A DNA stretch of 64,000 bases from Camarhynchus parvulus (Eukaryota; Chordata; Aves; Passeriformes; Thraupidae), in the NCBI RefSeq assembly GCF_901933205.1, contig NC_044571.1:12788420-12852419 (forward strand), given 5' to 3'. Both the position numbers and the translations under genes were made by a program. Under the pieces are notes generated by a model that saw only the letters and a program-made list of their open reading frames with translations, made no database searches and had not been told where the DNA came from. The first letter of the stretch is position 1, and every line of letters begins with the position of its first letter. Shown here one piece after another: positions 24,201 through 37,085 of the stretch.

Positions 24201-26319
24201 TACAGCAGTGCTGTGAAGAAACAGAGATGCTGCCAAGAGCTTCAGGCTAAATTATTTTGGATCCTAACTCATCAGGAGGCTTCTGTTCTGAAATGCTCCA
24301 CAGAGCTGGCAGGACAACCAAATAAAATAAATCAATAAACTCTTAGAGCTGGTTTTAATTGAAAACTATTAACATTTCAGAAAAATATAGGGACATGAGG
24401 AATTTTAAAATAATGTAGGAGGAAAAAATGCACAAACAAAGCAATGTAATAAAAAACACTGAAAGAAAATCAAAACAACTCAGCTTAATTCTGGCAAAAT
24501 ATCAAAATGACAAGAATAAAACTTAAAAACTCCTGACAACTGTGAAGAATGGGAATGCATAAAGTATAAGAAAATATGGCACACTAACGAAGGTTTATTT
24601 TAAAAACCTTGAATGTTATCAACATTGTATGAACACATTTTATGAATATTTCTACAAATACTTATATTTGCTTTAGAAATTAAAAGAAAAGCTAGCTGAG
24701 TTGTCATGGTTACTGTCCCACAGATATAGCACATCAACAGTGGTGTTAGCTTTTTCATTTTCTTTTTTTTTTAATCATTACAACTGTTAAAACATTAGAG
24801 TAATGCTATTTTAAATATTCTGTTTTCTGTCTTACAACATGCCTTGAGCTCTTGCTTTCCTAAGAAATCAATGGCAGGGAGTCAACCTTCTGATCCACTC
24901 ATATGAGTGCATTCAGATATGTAACTCATTCTTGGTGTTCATTCTGTATACAATGGAACAGGGGGAATAACCTCCTATTCACCTGAGAATAAAATTTTGT
25001 CTTGAATGGCATAGATATCATCTCTCTATGATCTTTCCAACATATATAATTTTAAGAATATTCCCATTTCTGAAAATCCCTTGTCCACAGTTTTTCTCTC
25101 TATTCAAAGTAAAAGGTAGTCATCAGTTTTTCCAAATTCTGTTTGGAACTAAATGATGAACTAAACAGACAGAATTCTGTTTTGGAGAGGGGAGGAGGAT
25201 TTTCAGGCAACACCTTTCTCTTTGTCTCACAGACTACATCTGTAACCAGATATAAGGAATTTAATGCAAGATGAGGGAGTCCTAATGAGATATTTCATCC
25301 TCAAATAATGGGGGTGTCCTCAGTAGGATAGATACTCATAGGAACTTAAAGCACATTTAAATAAAAATCAAAATTATTTTCCTTACTGCCTTCTATTTGT
25401 TTTCTAGTAATAATAGTAATTAAGATTTTTAAAGACTAGTTTTTCTTAAAAGACCTTGTTGATCCCAGACAGAGAAGGGAGTAGTTCATTTGTGTGGCCC
25501 CTTGGAACATTCCTGGTGAATTTCTGACCTCACAGCCCAGCTGAGTCCTTGCCTCCTAAGTACGGTTTGACTTAGACTTTTTTTAATAAAATGACCACTT
25601 AATCAGATTTTATAGCATAGGCATGAACAGAAAATCATGCAGTATCTTTCAGCACCACACTATTACTAGCAGTACAAATAAATACTTAACTGTTCTTATT
25701 GTCCTAGAGATTATCACTGCTGAGATAGGTCCTTGTTAATTGGTTGTGAGTCTTTAGTTTATATACTTAAGAGTTTTCCATTAGGCATTGTTTTAAAACT
25801 GTGCTTCACATGGATGAGGATAAATACAAGCCTTTATTTATAAATCCAGAGCAGTCAATCCAGTTGCAACTAAATGTAAAATTCATAGATGAGAAAAATA
25901 TCTTTAGATAACCCTGAAGACTGTAAACTGGAGTTAGTCTTTCACCTCTATTAACTTGCTTTGTGAGGAGGTAGTAGTCAAGGACTGAGGATTCACACAG
26001 TGATAGTTCTTCTTCTCCTCCAAGAAATATATTTTCTCTTATGGTCAGTCTTCCCTTCAGCACCTGCCAGGAGTCCTACCCACGTGCTCTCAGTCCAGGG
26101 CCATCCAATCCTCTTTTAATGGGAATGAGATTTTTTTCAATTCCGTAGGTATTACTTTGTTGGAGTGGAAGTTCTCCCTTCTCCTTTTCACTAGAATGAA
26201 AGACTTGGTATTCGTCATTGAGAAATGCTGAACTTCACAGAAGGTATGAATCTGTACATTAAAAAATACTTAATATAAACTCTCAGTCATATGAATTATA
26301 TGCAGATTACCAGGAAAAC
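21300..26319. other. Repeat-poor non-coding stretch
   Basis: About 5 kb of unique-looking AT-rich sequence with no transposon, exon or RNA gene that I can identify. A tRNA B-box-like word occurs near 23706 without an A box. Confidence 0.55.
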
Positions 26320-26900
26320 TTGGTTAGCACAGACACTGTGGCAATCAGCCACGCTGAAATGACTCATCCCCAGCCAATTCCTCTCGGCTTATTATGACAG
26401 CAAGCAGTTGTATTTCTCCAGACGGAAGTGTTTTTCTGCAACGTGCAGACTATTTGCATGAGAAGCAGTCTCTACACTCCCACTACTTCAAGCATGCCTA
26501 ACAGAGGACCCCAGGAATAATTAGATGCCAGCTGGCTGGATGCCATATTTAAGTTAAGCAAATTTTAATGAAACTATTAGCAGAAAGATCTGTTCCAGCG
26601 CCAGTTGCCTGTTGCAGCCACAGCATTTCTGACTTTAAAGCAAGCATTGTTAGGACAAGAAAATAAGTATTTGCAACCCCCCATTATCAGTCCCATTGAC
26701 TCGTGGTGGGAAACACTGTCCTTGACAGAATCTGCCAAATCAGGTGGTAAAACAGACCGTGCAGCTTGGATTCACGATATATAGATGGTGTATCTATTTC
26801 AAGCTGTTATTTGCAATTAAAGCTTAATTGTCAGCAATAATAAACATTCAAAGAATTCCTTTTATGACATGAAATATATTCTTTAGAAGAGACATCTGAA
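26320..26900. promoter_or_regulatory. Candidate conserved non-coding element or enhancer
   Basis: A block with balanced composition and no repeat signature, dense in transcription-factor words. It holds an AP-1 site TGACTCA at 26360-26366, an octamer ATTTGCAT at 26452-26459, an E-box CAGCTG at 26529-26534 and an NFI palindrome TGGC-N5-GCCA at 26533-26545. Several TAAT/ATTA homeodomain words are also present. Motif words alone are weak evidence. The call rests on their density and the absence of repeats, and conservation has not been tested. Confidence 0.35.
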
Positions 26901-28288
26901 ATTCGAGCTTCCTTATTTTCTCTCTTTCCTCCTCTCCACCCATAAGTTTGAGAGGAGATATTTAATCAACTAAATTACAATTTAATTTCCCAATGTGGAC
27001 TATTAATTTTAAGATTTAAATGTTAAATTGCATTTTTCTCTATGCATCTCCAGTTCCACAATTTCCCTTATTTTTTTGTGTCTGATGGGGGAAAAAACCC
27101 CAAACCCAACCAAAACTGAAGTACCACTCCCTCAAACCATTCCACGATTTTCTATCTTCCAAACACTTTGATCACTCTATAATACCACAAAAATAATAAA
27201 TTATGAGCTTACACAAGAAATAATTTCCCTTGTGTTGATCTTGAAATGCAGAATCCTGTATTCCAAACAAAGTCAACTTATATATATTTGATTGAAATTA
27301 GTTACTTCTATGAAACAGAATAATTTTTACTTCTATCTGTAAAAGTTCACACATAAGGCTTTTGAGGAATGCAAATCAATTAATAAATCTAGAGTACTGT
27401 CATACAAGATGAACTAAATTATTACATAGATACAGTTCCTTTTAAAAGAGAATCGCTTCACTTCAAGAACCAATAGAGCAGATGATAATAAATGTAATGT
27501 CCCCATTCCAAGAAATGGAACATTTCACACAATTAGCTGCTCTACTCAACATTGTTAACTGTGGCACATTAGCACTGCTATTCAAAATACTACAGTAAAG
27601 GGCAATAGAGACGGTTATTCTTCTCCTTTCAGTAGTTTTAATATTTTGAAATGTTCTGTGAAACTGGAATTAAAAAGTAAAAATAAAATCTAAAAATGCT
27701 TATTACATGAGACAGAAAAATGTAATGAATGTTAATATGTTGACAAATTTCAAAATATTAAATACAAGATGAACATGAAAATATATTACACATTGAACAG
27801 CCTAAATGAGTTTTTGCACCCTTCTACAGTTTCACTGCTGTTTGGAAAGGATTTTGACTGTGAAAAGCTATCTTTTCAGACAGAGAAAATAATTCCTCTG
27901 ATTATGGCATCTATGAGACACCCTACTTAGAAATTTTTAATGCATTCTTTATTCATCATAAGTACTCCAAAAATGCTGAACAATAAAACCACCACTTATT
28001 TCTTCCAGCACATCAAAGTTGGGGGGTTCTGGGGTTTTTTTCTTTTTAGTTTTTTGGTTTTTAACTAAGCACAATATTTGTGGGGAAAAAACCTACAACC
28101 TGGTTTGTTGCTACATCATGGAAAGAAATCTATTTATCTGGAATTCCAGATCCACCAGATTTCTTCCCCAGTGCTGCATTCCTTCCTGGGGCAGGTGTGT
28201 TGGGCATTACCTTTACCTGCAGTCAGTAGAGAGAGGCAGTGCCATGAGGGACCCAGTGAAATGTGCTGCCCACAGGTAAGGACAGGAT
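26901..28288. other. Non-coding DNA, no gene seen
   Basis: Contains an A/C-rich run at about 27086-27117, a G/T-rich run at 28019-28060 and a GC-richer patch just upstream of the LTR. No exon recognised. Confidence 0.55.
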
Positions 28289-28289
28289 G

Positions 28290-28295
28290 GGTTCC
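28290..28295. repeat. Target-site duplication, left copy (GGTTCC)
   Basis: GGTTCC immediately precedes the LTR and is repeated exactly at 28682-28687. Confidence 0.85.
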
Positions 28296-28419
28296 TGTCA
28301 CAGATATCTTTTTATGAAAAATCCTTTCCTTGGGATTTTTTCCTCCTGAGAAGCTGAGAGGCCTCAGGGACAAAATGTAAACAAGGATTGTCTGCTGCTG
28401 TGGAATGCAACAGGTGGAT

Positions 28420-28466
28420 CTGTGATTGGCCCATCTTGGATGTTTATCACTAATGGCCAATCACAG
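28420..28466. promoter_or_regulatory. Opposed CCAAT boxes in the solo LTR
   Basis: 'ctgtgattggcc' at 28420-28431 and its exact reverse complement at 28455-28466 place an ATTGG and a CCAAT in inverted array. NF-Y binds CCAAT boxes, so this is a plausible bidirectional promoter element of the LTR. Confidence 0.55.
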
Positions 28467-28602
28467 CCCAGCTGGCTCAGACTCTCTGTCCAAGCCATAA
28501 ACCTTTGTTATTCATTCCATTCTATTCTTAGCTGGCTTTCTGAGATGAAACCTTTTCTTCTATTCTTTTAGTATAGTTTTAATGTAATATATATCATAAA
28601 AT

Positions 28603-28608
28603 AATAAA
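28603..28608 (+). terminator. LTR polyadenylation signal AATAAA
   Basis: AATAAA lies 73 bp before the LTR 3' end, in the position expected for the R region. Confidence 0.65.
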
Positions 28609-28681
28609 TCAAGCCTTCTGAAATATGGAGTCAGATCTCTGTCTCTTCCCTCATCCTCGGACCCCTGTGAACACCGTCACA

Positions 28682-28687
28682 GGTTCC
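28682..28687. repeat. Target-site duplication, right copy (GGTTCC)
   Basis: Exact copy of 28290-28295, directly following the terminal CA of the LTR. Confidence 0.85.
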
Positions 28688-30182
28688 TACTTCAGAGGCC
28701 TCAGCTAATAAACAGATTGAGGGACTTTGGGTAAAATCCATGTGCCTGTGGGGTGGGGTCCTTTTAATGCAGGTTATCCTGAAGCTTTAGTGTCAGTGTT
28801 CCGCAAGTGTCTGTCTAAAATTAGAGAAGTCCCAAAAATATTAGCAAATATTTTCCTTCAGACCAACACTTTGATTGCTCTTAGAAGTTTTTGTTTGCAG
28901 GTATTAAATCACAGATGCAGGCTTCTCCTGTCATCTTGTTTGGCACCTGTGAAAAAACCCTCAAATAACACCTAGATAATCCTGTACTGTAATACCTTTA
29001 TTACAAGCATCATTTATGTGTTTTTTCTATATTTCTTTTTTCCCTAGTAAATTTCTAGCATATACATATACTGAATAAAAGAGCACAAGATATTTTTTAG
29101 GTTGTAAAGCAAGATATTCTCAAAAAAGAAAAATTTTTATGTGATTTTTAATAAAATAATTTACCTTTTAATTCCAGTATAATGTAAAACTGGTATTTTT
29201 TTAAGTGAAAAGGCTTCTGCACATGTTTGTGTGTCTGAACACGTAATAGCTTAGGATTTACATTCTATCCATTTTGATTTTGTTCTGTTTAAATTTCTAC
29301 ATTAATTTTCAGATGCTGTGCTGTTGGGTTTTTCCTCCTCCCTAGAACAGGATGGAAAGTTAAAATTCAGGCAATTTTGTTCTTTCAATTTTAGGTAGGA
29401 ATGGAGGCGAGTTTTCTGAAGGGGAATGTGGAGGTGCAGGTTCTCATCCATGGGGCAAACAGAGGCAGTGCTTTAACCCTTGCTGTGCCTTTGCTGGATG
29501 GTCTGCCCTCTGTGCAAACCCCACTGCCTCTGTTCAAGCTGTCAGGGGCAAACACCTGCCTAAGCCACAGTAGCTGCATTTTGCCAGCCAGGCCTCATTT
29601 AGGAAGTTACCCTCACATGTGGCCACAGCAACAGGAACTCTGCCACATCCTAAAAGATATTGCAGGGAGATTTTCCAGGTCTTATCCGTCCATAGAGCCT
29701 TATCTGATGTTGGTTTTTTAATAGAATATATGCTTTGCCTCAGTCTAGGAGTCTAAACAGCAGCCTATGGAGCAAGAGCTCTGAATTATCTCTAAAAATA
29801 GGAGCCACTGTGTTGTGCTCTGTAAATATTTTCAATTAATTTCATTATTTACAGGAGATCATGTGTTGATTTATTATTCACAATGATTATTGTATTTTTC
29901 CTGATGATGAAACAGGACTGTCAAATCATTTCGAACCCAGCTGATGAAAACACACTACAGATATGATTATTATGACAAGGGAGGGAAAAAAGGCCTCCAT
30001 CCCTCTGAAAAGATTGTACTATTGCAACAGTAATGAAGTAGAACCTATATGATTTTGCTTTTTTACAGTAAACACATGCCCCAAGAATTTTATAATGCAG
30101 TTTACATCTTATGTAAGAGGAAACTTTTACCACTAACTTGACATAATATATAATAAAACACATTTTCTGAATTATGCATATG
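28688..30182. other. Non-coding DNA with a GC-richer patch
   Basis: A GC-richer patch at 29395-29710 contains a 13-bp perfect inverted repeat (29458-29470 with 29522-29534). Frames on both strands there have no recognisable domain. The remainder is AT-rich. Confidence 0.5.
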
Positions 30183-30832
30183 TGTCAATGGAAAGCTGAA
30201 CATGAGCCAGCAGTGCCCTGGCAGCCAGGAGGGACATTCCTGTCCTGGGGGGATATCAGGGACAGCATCACCAGCCGGGCAAGGGAGGGGATTGTCCTGC
30301 TCTGCTCTGGGGGGGCCTCACCTCGAGTGCTGGGGGCAGTTTTGGGTGCCACAACATAAAAAAGATATCAAGCTATTAAAGAGTGTCTGAAGGAAGCCAC
30401 AAGGATGATGAAAGGTCTGGAGGTGAAGCCATGTGAGGAGCAGCTGAGGGCACTGGCTCTGTTCAGCCTGGAGGAGACTGAGGGAAGACCTCACTGCAGT
30501 TACAGCTTCCTTGTAAGACAAAGAGGAGGAGTGAGTTGAAGAAATGGAGGAGTTGAAGAAACGACAACAAGCTGAGCCAGAGGAGGTTTAGTTTAGGTGT
30601 CAGGAAAGGATTTTTCTCCCAAAGGGTGGTTGGGCACTGTAACTTGCCACAGGGTTTCCAGGGAAGGGTTCAAAGCACCAAGCCTGTCTGAGTTCAAGAA
30701 ACATTTGGATGATGCTCTCAAGTGTGTTTCTTGGGGTGTCCTGCACAGGAACCAGGGGTTGGATTCGATGATCTTTGTGGATCCCTTCCAATTCATCAAC
30801 ATCTATGATTCTCAGATTCTTTGATGTACTTT
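30183..30832 (+). mobile_element. CR1 LINE, ORF2 C-terminus plus 3' UTR
   Basis: The longest CR1 copy in the window. Translation around 30202-30390 shows CR1 reverse-transcriptase C-terminal words such as MSQQC and QFWVPQHKKDIKLL, split across frames by indels. It continues through 'ctgttcagcctggaggaga', 'gggttccagg'-type UTR sequence and 'gggttggattcgatgatct', ending in 'tctatgattctcagattc'. It is 5'-truncated and frameshifted, so it is not active. Confidence 0.93.
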
Positions 30833-31347
30833 AGTACATTGCTTTGATGTTCCTGTAAGAATGCTTAACATTTTTGCATTCCTCAGCATGGACAGGGACA
30901 TCTTTCTCACATAAAGATTTACCAGAGCTTCTAGAATGCTGCCATAATTATGAGCACAGACCTGGGGCATGAACCTCCAAGCTTATTGTACAATGAACAA
31001 TTTAGATAGAAACTGTAAACATTTTTAACTCAGCATCTGTAGAGAAAATGTCATTAGTTTAAAGTTTTCTTTAGAATGGTGTTTAAACATAGTTTCTTTT
31101 GTTTCAATGGACAGATGTTTCTCCCTGCATTCCTGTAGAGTTTGACTCCAGATAAACTGCAGTTCATGAAATACCTTGGCCTGTGCTGAGATTTGCTCTC
31201 ACTGGAAATAAAAATAAATTTAAATTCAGGCATTATTTGAAACAACTATGTGATCTAACCTGTCAGATCCCCAAGACAAAGCCTATTTTGGATAATATAC
31301 AACATGAATACATTGTTGGAATTTTTGGAAAATGAAATAGGTTTCTT

Positions 31348-31376
31348 AAAAAAAAAAAAAAAAAAATATATATACT
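31348..31376. repeat. Poly(A) followed by (TA)n
   Basis: Nineteen A residues pass directly into TATATATA. No retrocopied gene body is recognisable upstream. Confidence 0.9.
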
Positions 31377-32030
31377 ATCTACAGTCACAATCTGGTCAGT
31401 ACTATCTGGTCCATCACTCCACTCTTCTACAATGAGGGAGCCTTCCAGAGTAAGATGAACCAGAATGGCAGTCCTCACTCAGTTAGAACTAAATCCAAAA
31501 TTCAAGAATCCTAGCCTGAAATCTGACTGACTTTCCAGTTCCTATTAGGAATATCTGAGAGCCATAGTTCCACTGCCATGGAGATCAACATTCTGACTAT
31601 GCATCCTTTGGCTTGCATGGTTGCAAAGACCCGAAGAACCTCTCCAAAGTTGTTACTGCTGCTATACTCACAGAATAAAAAGTTCCAAAAGGTCATAGTC
31701 CACTGAAAAAACCACACTGATCTGCCTGTGTTTATAAATCTGCTGGCTAAGCAATGAGAGTAAAGCTGCAGAAAGCCATACCGTGGGGTAAAAAGGAAAG
31801 CTGTTTTGCCATATCTTCCTCATGGCTGCCATCCTGTGGTTTTAAGTGAAAATTGTTGAAGGTGCTCAAACACTTTGCTGAGTCTCCAATTGAACTCCTG
31901 AGCGCACAGGGGTGCAACTCACTGTGCACCAACAGCACACGAGCTTCACTGTTGGCTCCCAATGTGGATTGTCCTACACAAATGATCCCTCTGATCCTAA
32001 AGAAAAGCTAAAACATATGAACAGGTAAAG

Positions 32031-32048
32031 AAAAAAAAAAAAAAAAAA
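32031..32048. repeat. Poly(A) run
   Basis: Eighteen consecutive A residues, with no recognisable retrocopy on either side. Confidence 0.9.
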
Positions 32049-34571
32049 TCCTTCCAAAACCCCCAAACTCTTGCAGTCTTAAGCATTCCAACATGTCTTT
32101 CAGCACAAGAAGGGTGACAGAGGATGTGGAGGCTGGAAGTGGAATCTGTGTTTTTTTAAATGTTCCTTATGTTTCATCACCTTTGAGAGTCATTTTGCAG
32201 ATACGCAGTGTGGTTTCAGAGGATTTTTTTCAAGCACAAGAGAATATATTAATTTTCAGTCCTAACATTTGCTCGGAAATTCATTCTACTAAGCATTCTG
32301 AAGGAGTTTGAGACATCAGACTCATTTGAAGAGAACAGCAACATACCAGAACAATACAAGCTACAACAATATTTTGGAAGAAAGCCAATGTATCAAACAC
32401 TGAGTCTCTTTAGCATGTATAAATTATATTCAATTAAAACTATAGGTAAAAGTTTTTTAGTGTAATCAGCACAGCTGTGCCAATACTCAAATTACATGAA
32501 TCAACTTAAACTACTAAGCTGTCTCAATGAGAATCAGCCAAAATACACCTGTATAATTTACCATCTCTGTTTTGCTAAATGTCCCCAGGAAGTTGCTGAA
32601 GCCAAGAAACTAAGCAGAAAAGCAATACTTTCTTTGTATCTCATGATTTACAATGTCTGTTTTAAAAGCAGACCTTTCGATTTGATGTACAAATAGTAAA
32701 TGCACTCTGGGGAGAGTTTCCAATGAATTTCTTAAGCTTATCCATCTACTTGAAACACTTAAAGGGAAATCACTTGACAAATATTTCCTCTCAAATACTA
32801 CAAGCAAAACATTTAAAAAAGGCATTGCATCTTTTTACAGTCCAGGAACAAATTTCATCATTCAGTCAACCCTAAAAACAGCTATTTCATAAGCCCTAAA
32901 ATAGCTCAGAAAAAAAAGAACCCAAATCATTTAAAACCAAGTTAAACAAATCAAAATTGTTGCTTGAAGACCCAAGATGCCATAAAATTAGTAACAGCCA
33001 GTACCAAGCTATAGTAAGTACTCTCAAATGATAGAAAGGCAATGTAACTTGAAAAAATCAGTGCATGGATTAGGAGATGCAGAGACAACTCTTCCAAGAA
33101 GAAATAATTCTTAAAATACATTAGAAAACTTACAAGGACCAAATTGTCATAGTATGATGGACAAGACAAAGCAACTGATTAGATTTGTGGGCATGGAAAG
33201 ACTTGAAAATTATGATATTAGAATTCAGCAAATGTAGCTGTTTACAGTGGTGCTATTTTCAGCTAACATTCTGCTAGTAAGGTGTATGTCTTGTGATTAA
33301 AAAAACAACAGTGAAAAAAGGAAATCTGGAAAACTGGTGGTGTTTCAAGAAAAATTGGATAGCAGAAAGCATGCTTGACTGGGCTGACTATCTCCTCTTT
33401 TCTTCTGCCAATAATCTTCGTGCCAATGAATAATAAAGGATGACATGTAAAAGTATGACTGCCAGCAGCCAGTCACTCTGCGGTTTTCAGTTAAAAAATT
33501 GGAAGAAAAAGAAGCATTAGACTATGTAAGTTATTTTTATACAGCAACTGCAAAGCAGAGTGCATCTTTCAAATGAAGATGTAAATATCAAGAAAAATGT
33601 ATAAATGTTTCAAGTCAATGAAAGGATTGGTAAGAAAAAAAAATTTCATACACACCTTTCATGTTTAATATTCACCTTTTTCTTCTTTGTTTATCGACTT
33701 TCTTCTATGCTTATTGACATAAAATTGAATATTTTGAAAATTTATTCCAAAGCATCTTTCCGGTCTCTGGATATTTATCCATTGCTTGAAAATGAGTATG
33801 GAAGTTGTCCAATAATTTTACTAGTAAGTATTTTGTTAGTTGACTATACCAAGATAAAACCAATTAGGAAGATGTATTTTATAAATATTAATGACATCCA
33901 GAGAACACATTATGCCAAAACTGCATAGAAATAGAAATGATATAGTCATCATCTTATCTGAGAGAAAACATTACCCATTACTTTTGTGAAAAACCAAGAG
34001 AGGAAGAATTAATTCAATAAAATTATGATGAAACTGCAATGGTTAATTTCACAGCCAGCCACTCAAAGGCTTGATTTACTTTCTTTTGTTTTTCAGTAGA
34101 GGATTGTACTCCCTAGATTTAAAAGTTAGGAATTAAAATTGATTTTTTTCTACTAATATTACTATGAAAATAGACAGAATTGTGTAAAATTATTACAGAC
34201 ATTAAATCTAAGTCATAAATTCATAAATATGCTTTCCCTATGTATTCAGTTCTGTTACCATTTAAGAAAGCTGAAATCTTAAATACTCTATATCTTCCAT
34301 ATTATATGCTATATGCTTTACAGAAAAGGAGGAAAAATGAAAGTTTACTTATCAATGTAGAAAGGCCAAATGAATAAAAACCTTCTTTTGAACTCATCTC
34401 TGTATAATTTGAATTAAAATAATTTTGAGAATATTACAGTCAGACACTCAAAGGCATTGAGGCGTCTAAAAATAGCTGTCTATAGGATTTTTCAAGAGAG
34501 CTTTAAAAAGTTAGGAACGTAACTCCCACCTTAGAGCTTCTTAATGCCTTTGGCAGGGCTCATTTGCTGGT

Positions 34572-34998
34572 GAGAGTCCAGCACAGGGTCCCTAAGCGCA
34601 TTAATAGATTGGAGCACCTCCCATAAAAGGAAGAGCTGGGAAAGCTGAGACTGCTTAGCCTGGAGAAGAGAAGGCTCAGGAGAATCTTAATGTGCACAAA
34701 CACCTGCAGGGAGGGTGAACAGAGGATGAGGCCAGGCTCCAGAGGTGCCCAAACTTAAACACAGGAGGATCCCTCTGAACATCAGGAACCAATCTTTCGG
34801 TGGGAGGGTGACTGACACCTGGCACAATTTGAACATGGAATTTGTGAGGTCTCCCTTTCTGCAGATGTTAAAGATTTATCCAGATGTGTCCTGGACAATC
34901 TAGGTGTCCGAGAGCTGGCCCTGCTGAAGAAGGGGGTTGGATCAGGTGACCTCCAGATGTCCCTTCCACCTTCAACCTGTCTGTGATTCTGTTTACAC
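34572..34998 (+). mobile_element. CR1 LINE, ORF2 end plus 3' UTR
   Basis: Landmarks in order: 'gagagtccagcacagggtc', 'agactgcttagcctggaga', 'gaagagaaggctcagg', 'gaacatcaggaacc', 'gggagggtgactga', 'gggggttggatcaggtgac', and a 3' terminus with 'cttcaacctgtctgtgattc'. It is noticeably diverged and 5'-truncated. Confidence 0.92.
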
Positions 34999-37085
34999 AG
35001 TCCAGACAGGTAAAAAAAGAGCTTAAGGGAAAGTATAGCAGGCACAATAAACCTTATACAAAAATATTTTAACACTTAAAAATATTTAATTATACACAGC
35101 ACTTTGCTGCCATGCATTTCAGGGAGAACAAATATACAAGATCACAAATGCAGTATATCTGCCTCTGCCTATGAAGAATGCATCATCATCGCTTGAACAC
35201 ATCCAATATGCAAATAATCTATATAAGGAAAAATACAGCAATTAAAAAAATTAATGCTAAGATCACTTAAATGGAACAATTTCTAAAGTAAGGTGAGATG
35301 CTATGCTACTTTCCAAAACCACATGATTAAAGACAGTGACTAAGAGAAGACTTTAAATTAAAGGTCTCCTGTAGGCAATGACAGGGGCTTTTTAATTTCT
35401 CCAGATGTCTGTGCTAATCAAAGCACCAGTACTAGAACAAAAGGGTTGTGCTGTGTCCTTCTCAAGGCCAAATAGCTCACTAATATAACAATTCTTGTAG
35501 CTCCACAGTTTTTGGCTGTGGCCAAAAGATGCTCAAGACAGGATACAAGAACAGGGTAAGCATGGCATAGACCTTCCTCAATGTGCATAGGTTTTCACTG
35601 CAGAATGTTGAGGTTCAATAGGAGATTTTTATTATTAAGTATTTTGATTAAAATATTATAACCAACCTTGCATCCATTTTTCCTAATTTGTTTGTCTAGA
35701 CTCTCTTTGATATTATATATAGAAAAAAATCTGAAGAGTAACATCTTGTAGCAGAAGGTTTCATTATTTAATTATATATTTTTGTTTAAAAATGGCTTTT
35801 AATTCACTTTGGGGTTTTGTTCCTGTTCTTTGCTTGCTGCTTAAACAGCTACTTAACATTAAGCACATACATAATTCTTTAATGAGAATGTAAATTAATT
35901 ATATGCTTGAATATAAAGCTGAATTATGGTTTGAGTGTATAAAAATATTTTCGCTCTGCTGATTAGCAAAAAGTTACAATAGTTACAGGCAACTAGAAAT
36001 TCTTGAGAATGGAAAAGTGCTGCCTAGTTTTAATCTTGCTCAAATTGTTCTGTGAGAGATTAGATCACACTCCTGCTTTGCAGCTTATCTTTTTGTATTG
36101 CTGAGCTGTACAATCATTAATCGTGTAATTGTTTAGAATCTGTTTCTTTCAGAAATTTAAGTTTAAAGATGTTAAACTGAAATGTAGAATCGATAGGGAG
36201 GATGTGCTGACTCTCAGGAGTTTCACTTCTCAAACTGAGAGTAACATAATTTCTGATCACACAGGACTGAACAGGAGCGGGTCACTTGCTGATTCACAGT
36301 GGTGCCCCTGCTTCTCTCATGTAGCAATCTGGGTGGACTGAAAAAGGGAGAACAAAGAGCTGCTTGTAACCCAGGATTTCCTCTGGTAGACTTATTCCTG
36401 AGAGCAGCTCAAATCTGAGGTATGGATCAGAAAGAGACACCATCATCAGTACCTGAACCCCATTAACATCAAATCCCCTGAATGCAGGAGCAGCTCACAA
36501 GCTGGAGGCAGAGGCTGTCTGAGTCATTCCCACTGTCCCCAGACCACAGGAACATGGACACTCAGTACAATGGGCTGGAAAGGTGCACCAGGGGCTTCAT
36601 GGATACTCATCCTTTTCTCCAAATATAAACTCTATGTTTCAACTGCTTTTTCAAATTATTTTACTGAGGATTGTGATGGGGCTTAATATTTTATATTTAC
36701 ATTAGTTTTCTTTTCAATTCCTTACTTCAAACTCAACTACTCAACTGCTGTCATTGGCCATTGAAACAAAGCGCACAATAATACTCAGAAAACATGGCAA
36801 AATCCTAGTCAATGCATATACTTTTTTGTTTATAATATTTTGTAACCTTGAAATTTAACCATAGAAATATCTTGTACCAGAGCTTGCTGCTTACTGCCAA
36901 GTTCTTTTTTGGTTCCCTGCTGTTGCAATAATTCATTGCTAAAGACATGCATTTCTGAAGGAGTTTTATTTTTGTCTCCCTACAATTTACTTGTATGGGT
37001 AGACATCTGAGTATCAGTTAATAGGTAATCTTTCATTTGCACATTTTTAATGATGTTTGCTGTTTAATTGTTTCTCATTGATGCC
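34999..37085. other. Non-coding DNA, no gene seen
   Basis: AT-rich, with a GC-richer patch at about 36290-36600 that I cannot classify. Confidence 0.55.

Larger units (their letters stand above)
28296..28681 (+). mobile_element. Solo LTR of a passerine endogenous retrovirus
   Basis: A complete 386-bp LTR that begins TGTCACAG, ends GTCACA and is bounded by the 6-bp duplication GGTTCC. It closely resembles an abundant passerine LTR family that I recognise (TguLTR-like; subfamily not determined). Visible signals are a 12-bp perfect inverted repeat (28420-28431 with 28455-28466) holding opposed CCAAT boxes, and an AATAAA polyadenylation signal at 28603-28608. No internal viral sequence adjoins either side, so this is a recombination-derived solo LTR. 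A 6-bp duplication is more usual for ERVK-type than for ERVL-type integration. Its sequence looks only lightly mutated. Confidence 0.92.
30833..34571. other. AT-rich non-coding DNA, no gene seen
   Basis: Contains an A19 run followed by TA repeats at 31348-31376 and an A18 run at 32031-32048. No exon, transposon or RNA gene recognised. Confidence 0.6.

Noticed and set aside
31348..32048. Poly(A) runs as tails of processed pseudogenes
   Set aside because: No gene-like body or target-site duplication can be seen upstream of either run.
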